DNA of 64,000 nt from Amoebophrya sp. A120 (lineage: Eukaryota; Sar; Dinophyceae; Syndiniales; Amoebophryaceae). Below are positions 12,101-21,100 of this stretch, one piece after another. The stretch is from the NCBI GenBank assembly GCA_905178155.1, contig CAJINV010000002.1, forward strand, positions 3,355,515 to 3,419,514. Direction: 5' to 3'. The notes beneath the pieces are model-generated. The model worked only from the letters and a program-made list of their open reading frames with translations, was not told the origin of the DNA and did no database searches. The position numbers were made by a program, and so were the translations under genes. Within the stretch, counting starts at the first letter, position 1. Every line of letters begins with the position of its first letter.

Positions 12101-15100
12101 GTTGTAACACTTGAGAATGTAGCGCTTGAGAGCGCCATACTTTGTCGTCGCGGATTGGAACACGTGCAGTTCGGCCGGAAATGTCATGCTATCAACGGCA
12201 AATATGTCTGCTGGGGCTGGAAGGATCCAACTTGTGATGCTGGCTTTGGATTCTAAAAAGATCTGTATTGCAAGACCAGCAAGAGAAATTCAGTTTGTCC
12301 TGTGTCTATGTAGAGAGGGCATTTCTCATGCGGAAAAGGCACCAGAAAGCCCTCTAAAAATCTGTGATGCTAGGTCATGCATTGCAGGCGTCATGGGTCA
12401 TGCAAAATATGCATGACAAACCGTTGTTAAGAAAGCACTTCGTCGTTAAAGAAAGAAAGTACTACGTGAAGAAGTTACGACGTAAGACATAAAATCGTAG
12501 ACAAGCATGTAAAAAGTAGAAGCAGATACTTCAACAGCCGCGCAGCTAGCGGGGGGGTGACTCCTGTGGTCCCCCCCCACCAGCTGTGCTTTTTCCAAAA
12601 CATCCAGGAAAACCGTGGCGAGGTTCTTTTTTTTTTTCCAGCAAGTGGCTGGTGGGGGCGTAATATAGGATAAGGAAGTATGTAGGTCGTGAATGTAGAA
12701 AAGACTAAGAAGAGCCGGGCTGGTAAGGTAGAAAACTGGAACTACTTAGATACATAAATGGGGTCGTAGTTGAGTATAGTACTTTTTGGCTGAGATAAAA
12801 AGAAAACATCATGAACGACGAACGCGGAATCGGAGACAACGCGGCAAAGCGGGGGCAGGGGCGCGGCCTGCCAGCGAGGACACGGCAAGGGAATCGGGAC
12901 AAACGGCCAGGGGCTCAAGACAAGTGCCAATGAGGGGAGCCGCGCGTACCGTTCGAGCTACAGGAGGACGAGGAGGACTTGGCCAAGTGGGATACGCGTG
13001 TGGGGCGGAGGGAAAGAACGGCTGCGAAGCGAGAACAAGTTGCTGGGGCAGGCGACAAGTTTAAATTTGGTACAAAAAAAAACAGCACTCAGATACCCGC
13101 GCCATCTGCTTAACTGTGTGAAATATTGTGTCGGCCCGGTCCTGCTTGGTCGCAGGCCGGTGTTCGTGAGATCAGATTTCACATGTTAAGTAACGCACAC
13201 CGGCTCCTAGCTTAAAAAAATGATGAATTTACATGAAAATGGGGCCTAATCAAAAAAAAAAAAAAAATATGCATGACAAACCTGACAATCTTCCAGACAT
13301 CCAGGGTGCATATTTGCATTTGATACCTCCTTGCCGTCAGCAAAGAAACCGGCGAGTTCCCCATGCGGTGCTGTGGAGACGAGGGGGATCCGCCGAGTGG
13401 GGCGTTTCCATACAAGGACGACGCCATCGGGAACGCGGCTGACGGTACGCGCGTGGATTGCCGAACCAGCCCGGACGACCGGTGCTCCGCCAGTGGCAGT
13501 GGCCGACTCAGCTACGCGGCGGCGGTCGCGAAGTGTGCGGAGACGAACCGCAGATTGTGCACGAGTCAGGAACTGCTGACCGTGTTGAATGGCCAAGCGA
13601 CGAAGACCCTGTGCTCCGGCACCGGCGGAAACTGCGACAACGCCTGCATTTGGACCAGCACGGTGCCCTACACGTACCCGGTGTCTAATAACCTAAGAAA
13701 CAATATGGGATTCTCAAACGTTACATTCTCAACTGTTACATGGATTTGTCATGCAAAACTACCTTAAGCCGCCAGATGCTCAAGCTGCTTCGCATGACAA
13801 ATCTGCGAGGGGCTAGACAGCACCTAAATCTGTGCGGAACTTGTAATGCAAAAGGCGCAAACTTCGCCCTTTCACTTTTGCCGTTCTTGCATTACAAGTT
13901 CATGTAACAGTTGAGAGTGTAACGTTTGAGAACGCCATAAACAACGGCTTTGCCGTTGATTCCGTCACGTGCAAGGAAGGCTACTACACGGGCGCCAGTC
14001 CGCGATTTTTTTGCGACGCCCCTGGAAAGCGATTGCGCATGACGGGGTGCGACGATGTGGTCAAGCATTGTGTGGGCCAGTGGGATTTCACCGACGAACA
14101 GCTGGCCGAGCAATGCATCGGAGCGGGGGAAACGAGGACCCGCGAGTACGACGTTTCACAAGCCGCGGAGAACGGCGGAGACCCTTGCTCTGCCGCCGAC
14201 GGCGACAAAGTTACCTACCAGTGCCCGCTGTACCAGTGCAAGTGCACGTTTGGCGAGGCAGAAACCGGCCCGCGCTGCGTTACGCAGAATGACGGGACGC
14301 AGACGGTCGGCTGTGATGTGCAACCAGGGGCGGCGGGGTGCAATGCGGGGTACCATCCGGTCGAGAAAACGACTCAGGACCAGGCCACGTATCATGTCTG
14401 CGAGGTAAACAAGTGCAATTGCCCTTCCGGGAACCCCGCCGCGACTGGGGTGGAGTGCGCAGCAGACGGAAGCACGACATTGTGCACAGATTGCACGGAG
14501 CCTGGCTATCACATGATCGAGGACGGGCAGAACAAGGAATGCACGCTGATGGAGTGCACGTGTGAGCACGGCGAGCCAGATGTATGGAGTTCTCAAATGT
14601 TACATTCTCAACTGTTACATGAATTTGTAATGCAGGAATAGCACAGGTGGAAGGGAGAACCTTGCGCGTCTTGCATTACAGATTTAGTGCAGATTCTAGT
14701 GCTATTTAGCCCTCCGGGAATTTGTCATGCGAAGTAGCTTCATTGTCTGGTGGCTCATGGTCATTTTGCATGACAAATCCATGTTTGTAACAGTTGAGAA
14801 TGTAAAATTTGAGAACGCCATAAGATGTTGGTGCAGCTTGTGATCCTCATCTCACTGTGGAAAAGTGTGTACGCTGCACCGCGGATGGTTATCATCTCGA
14901 CCTGGGCGGCACAAACGTTTGCGTGGAAAATGAGTGTCTCTGCGACAACGGAACCGGCGCGAAGGGAGCGCCGGCTTGTATGGACCATGGCGCTGAGGTG
15001 TGTGCCGTGTGTGTCCACGCGGGGTTTCGGCTGGAAAACCAACGCTGTCTGGAGAATGTTTGCCGCTGCAACCACGGAACCGAAGCCACGGGGGCCGATT

Positions 15101-18100
15101 GCACGGAGCACCACGGCGAAATTTGCAAAGAGTGCACTCACCCGGGGTTCAGTCTCGATGTACTTACGAAAACGTGCGTGCAAAACATCTGCACCTGCGC
15201 GCACGGGATTGCAGCGACGGAGGAGAGGTGCACGGCGAACAACACGAACATCTGCACAGCGTGCACCGAAGCAGGCTACAAGCTCAACGACGCGACCGAA
15301 AGTTGTGTGCAAAACATCTGCACTTGCGCAAACGGTACCGCGGCGACTGGAGCCAATTGCACGGAAGACGGCGCCAACATTTGCAGCGCGTGTAGCAGTG
15401 ACACAGGGTTCAGTCTAGACGAAGGTGCCAAAACTTGCGTCCAGAACGTCTGTACTTGCGCGAACGGCACCGCCGCGACGGGCGGGGATTGCAAAGCGAA
15501 CAACACGAACACATGTGCGGATTGTGCGGATTATATCGGGTTCAGTTTAGACGAAGTTACGAAATCTTGCGTCCAGAACATCTGCACATGTGCGAATGGA
15601 ACTCCAGCCACGGGCGAAGACTGCACCAGAAACGGCACGAACATTTGCACAGGATGTGAAGCGGAGCAAGGGTTCAGTTTGGACGAAAATTCGGCTTTTT
15701 GCGTACAAAATGTCTGTACCTGTGTCAATGGCACCGCAGCGACGGGCGGGAATTGCACCTCGAACAACACAGAAGTTTGCGAATCGTGTTTGAATGAAGA
15801 TGAGTTTAAACTGACGGAGGACAAGCACTGCATCTGGGTCGATCTCCTTGCGGGCTTGGCGCCCAGTAAATACGATGAAGTGAATTTCTTTGACGAAAAT
15901 GATCTATCGGAAGAGGAGAAATTAGAAGATGGAGACTCGACAGCGAAGTCGTATCAAGTGCAAAAATGTCTGGGTCTGGAAGAGTCATGCTGTTTTTGCA
16001 TGACACAGAAGGTCTGGCGTGGAAGCTCTAGCATCATAGGTTTCGAGAAGCTTCCGCCATGCCGAATCCGCATGACAAATTCCCCACTTTGGTGACACAA
16101 AGTGGGCAGCTTTTGCTACCTACGCATGAGAGATTTTTCTGTGTTTTGAAATGCGCATCACAAGTTTGTACTCTTCCAGACCCAGACACTTTTGCATATG
16201 CATAAGTCGCCGGATGACTCTGAAACCATGGAGGAGCCCGCGGGTCCTTTGACTGGCGAAGGGCTGGGCGTGATCATTGCCGTGGGTGCGATTCTGTTGC
16301 TGGTTTTCCTCATTCTGCTGATTTACTACTTCGGTTTCCACGACGCGGATGGTGGGAGAAACGCGCAGGAGGACGGGCCGCTGCGCGGAAACACGTCGGC
16401 CGCGTCGGTGTTGCAGCGGACGAGCGGAAATTTTGGCGAGCGCGAGGGCGACTTGAAGTTTGAGTACCACCACGTGAACCGGGCCTTGATCGAGGCGGGC
16501 CTGTCTGCGTTGTACGCCAGCAGGATGGCGCAGCAAATCTGCGACATGAATTCGCAAGACGACGAGGATCTGGTCTATCCGACGGAAGAGCACGACAAGG
16601 CAATTCTGCAGCCTTTAGGGCTAGAATTCGACGAAAACGATCCGGACAAACTGGGCCGCATGCGGGAATTTCTGCAGAACGTGGCCAAGGAGCAGCGGAA
16701 GCTGTTTCAGCCGCTCCCGAAAACAAGCCCCGAGGAAAGGGAGCGCAGAACGGCAGAATTCGAGTACAAGGAGGTGAATCGGTCTTTGGTCGACGCGGGC
16801 CTCTCCGCCCTCTACGCGAGCCGGATGGCCCAACAGGTTTGCGACGCGAGTGCAGCCGACGACATGGATTTGGTCTATCCAACCGACGCGCACGACCGGG
16901 AGTTGATCGCGCCCGTGTTCGGAATAGACGCCGAACTGGGTGACTTCAAGGTTATCCCGTGCAAAAGTATCGTATTCGTAGTAATCGCAATCATGCAAGA
17001 CAAATCTTCTGCCCAAGCAAAATCAGCATGGCAAATTCCACCATGTGTCGCGCTGAGCAAATTTGTATTGCAATTACTAAATAACTACGTACAAGTACGA
17101 TAGAAGTTTTGCAAAGCATAGAAGTTGGTCTCGGACAAATGCGGCGATTCTTGGAGAACCAGAACGTCGGGGTTAAGACCACATCACGCCCCTCCAAACA
17201 AGCAGCTGCTGCTCGGCCTAGCAAGAAGGGCCTCTTCCGGCCCTCGATGGCTGGCGCGGGGGTTGAAAGACCTTCCACGGCGAACAAAGCAAGCAAGGCC
17301 AGCGTCGCGCGGGTGTCGGGTGCCCCCGGGTTGGGAGGTGGACCAGCGCGGACCTTATGACGTTCTCAACTGTTACATTCTCAACTGTTACATGATTTGT
17401 CATGCAAAATTGCCATATTAAGCCGTCACACGATCAAGGCGTTTCGCGTGACAAATTATCGAAGGGCTAGACAGCGCCTAAATCTGTTCCAAATTTGTAA
17501 TGCAAAGCGCGCAATCTTCCCGCGTTCACTTTTGCTGTGCTTGCATGACAAATTCATGTAACAGTTGAGAATGTAATATTTGAGAACTCCATACACCTCG
17601 GCCGCTGCCTCCAGCAGCGGGTACGTGGGCGTTTCCGGCCTGTCAGGACTGGGAGCATATCGTGAGAAAAAAGTGTTACAGTTACACATTCTACTCATGC
17701 AAGACAAGCAAGACAGACAACCTCTGTCATGCAGGAAACGCGTGCCAGCCTCATTACATTCGTGTTTTCCCTTATAGTCTGCGCATTACAACTCTTTGTC
17801 ATGCAGAGCAAATCTGTGATGCTGAAATTCCAACAAATGTGTAACTGTAACACTTTTTCCTTGGATAGAGCAGGCAGCACCGTTAGTACGGCTTCGGAAG
17901 AGGATGAAGAGGGTCCTCTTCAAGGGCACGGACGGGAAGCAGTGGTAGTCTGCACGGTAGAGGAGATATGAGAGTGCACAACTACTCCCCCTTTTCCTCA
18001 TTTGTATGGCTTGAACAGCAATACAAACACATGCACACTTGGGGCCTGTGCATGACAAATTTATCATTTTGTGCGACCTTATGTAGTACTGTTTGGACAC

Positions 18101-21100
18101 TTTCGGAATTTGTCATGCATAATAGTGACGCAAGGGAGCAAGTGGAATTGTGGATTTTGCATGAGAAATGAGAACGAGAGGGAGTTGTGCACTGTCATAA
18201 AAGACCGCCGCGAAGCTGGAACACGAGCAAGGATTTTCGCCGCGGGCGGCGGTGTGCTTGGCAGAAAAACTGGTGGCGAGAGCCCGCGACGCCGTGGCCA
18301 TCATCGAGCGCGAGTTGCAGGAAGAGCAAGCTGGGCTGCAGGTGTCCGGTCTCACTCTGCCAGACGGTCTTCGTGGCAAGTATTCGCAGGCGGGAAACGC
18401 TTCCACCGTCGAGAGTGGTGCGCGGCCGGTGGGCACCAAGGCAAGTGCCGGCTCCGGCGGGACGACAGGGAGTGCCGGGTCGTCCGCCGCAAAATATCAA
18501 ATGCAAATATCCCTGGACGTCTGGAAGATTGCGAGATTTGTCATTGTCATGCTAGTCTGGCATGACTCTGACCTCTGTATTGCGTGGCCACAATCAACAT
18601 CCTCTCTCGCCTGTCATGCAAAAACGCAGTTTCTCATGCGGAATAAGCAGCAAGCACGAAAAAACTTGTCATGCTTGGCGGCGCATTACAGTGCACTTAT
18701 TATCGACTGACTTGCATCACAACGTCCCAGACCCAGACATGTTTGCAATGCATACAATGATGTACGAGCGCGTGGCGCAGTATGTGGCCGACATTTCTTT
18801 GGCCGACCTACAGGATGAAGCAGGAGGTGCGGGTATCCTGAGGAAAAACGTCCCCACCCCAGAGTTGTCATGCAAATCTGCATGCCGAAGATGTTTCTCA
18901 TGTGGAGCTCCATGAGAAGCAGTTTCCAGACGTGTTTTGGAATTTGTCATGCTCCAATCAGCATGATATAGTAGATCTGTGATGCTGCTGAGCTAGCTCA
19001 AACAGCACTACAATACGAGTCCAAATTTGTCATGCAAAACAGCCAAAGTTTGTGGATTTGTCTAGCCGAGTCCCCATCTTGACTATGGGGTGGGGACGTT
19101 TTTACATAGGATAGCGGGGAGTGAAAACTGGAATGACGCTGCGGGCGAGGAAGACCGACAGAAAATCGAGGATATGCTCCAGAATATGATAGTGCACAAC
19201 TCCCCCTCCCCCTCATTTGTGTTGCATGAACAGCAACACAAGCGCTGGCAAAGATGCAGCTTTTGCATCACAAATTCCGAGAGGACTCTACATCGTGCTG
19301 TTTAGGATTGCAGAATCTGTCATGCAAACAGTGTTAACAGGCAAGCCAAGGGGTGGATCGGGAATTTAGCATGACAAATGAGGGGGAAAGGCGGGGGTTG
19401 TGCACTCTCATACAGAACTTCGGAAAAGCAGAACACGCCAAGACCATCGGATTTTTTGCCGTGGCCAAGACGAAACCGGCGCGAAGGAAAAAGCGCGGCG
19501 CGTCGGAAATCGCGCTCTTTGATTTGAAGGCGCTGGCCCACCTGGAAGAGCTTTTCGACAAGAACAAAGTAGGTGGCGCGACTGGTTCAACATCTGGGGT
19601 TGCTGCTGCTGGTGCGCCATCATCTTCATCCCAGCGACCGGGCGGGAGCAGCCGGATACTTGCGCCATTCGGGAATACCGAGAACGCGAAGCAAGTGAAC
19701 CTGTTCATGAGAATGATGCCCCCGAAAAACAAAGTGTATCAGCACCACGACCACCACGACCATGACCACCATCTCGCCGCCGCAAGACCATCTACCTCGA
19801 GGCCTCCAACAGACGGAGCCCGCGCGAGTAGATCCACGGGCACGGGGGCCAGTCGGGCGACGGGTTATCCTATTGAAAAATCCACCTTTCGCCCCGTACT
19901 CAAAGTGGGATAATTTGTGTAGCATGATTTGTGACCGCAAGATATCAAGAAGTTGTCATGCGAAGAGGTAATTAATACACGCGGACTGTGCTGTCCGTCT
20001 GGCGTGGAAAGGCCTTGATGCATCTTCAGAATTACAGGAAGCCATTGCACTCTCGGAAAAAATAGCATTGCAAACTTACGCGCAACATCAAGCGTTAGCG
20101 TATGGTCCCTTCGCACTGCAGCAAGTCGAGTTTCGTACGCGAGAGGCACAAAAAGAGGAATATTTTTTAAGTACCAACCTCCTTTTTTAAAAATATGTGG
20201 GGAGCGGGGATTTTTCCTTATGATACTGGCGGAACTGATCTTCATACGGGCGGCACTGCCATCGACCGAAGCGACGTATCAAATACGTCAGCAGCTGAAA
20301 GCGACCCTGGTGCCACGAGTACGAGCGAAGGGGACGAAGATGTGGACGACTCCGCTTATGAATTGCAATTGCAAAAGTATCGCATTAGTAGGATTTATTC
20401 TTGCATGTTGACAATTTTCAACTAGTACTTGCCCAGTACGTCGAAAACTGAAATTTCTTGCGCGCCAGAATCGCCTTTAAGAGGAGACTTGTAAGAACGC
20501 GTACTATGCAAAAATTACTACGAGACGTACGATACTTTTGCAAAAATGCATACCGATCGTGAAACGAAGCAGCTTCTGAAGAAGAAAAAGAACAAGAAGA
20601 TCGTACTAGTCAAGAAGAAGAAGAAGGCCCCCGGAGCTGCAGGTGCTACGTCGACGAGCTCCAGTGCTAGTGAAGCTGAAACTGCAGATGGTGGGCATCA
20701 CAGTACTGCGACCGGTAAACCTAAGAAAAAGACCAAGCTCGCGACCAAGAAGAGTGGCAAAAAAAGCGTAGGAGGTGCAAGTGCAGCGGCGCAACCTTCG
20801 CAGATGAAGCAGGACGCACCTACCCAGGAACTGCTGAACGAAGCGCAGGCGGCGCTAATGGACGTCGGGTTTTCCCGGCACCAGGCGAAGATCATCGCCG
20901 AAAAAATCGCCGGCGTGACAGCGGTATGCACCTGCAAATAAAGTATCGCTCTCGTAGAAGTACTACAAATCGCAGCCATGCATCACAGATTTATCAGCAT
21001 TGCAAATTATTGAAGATGCGGTTTGCCTCTTCCAGAAAAAAATGTATATGCGGTTTTTCATTCTAGAGCGATGCTTTTGGTTTTGCAATGCATAGCCGGA

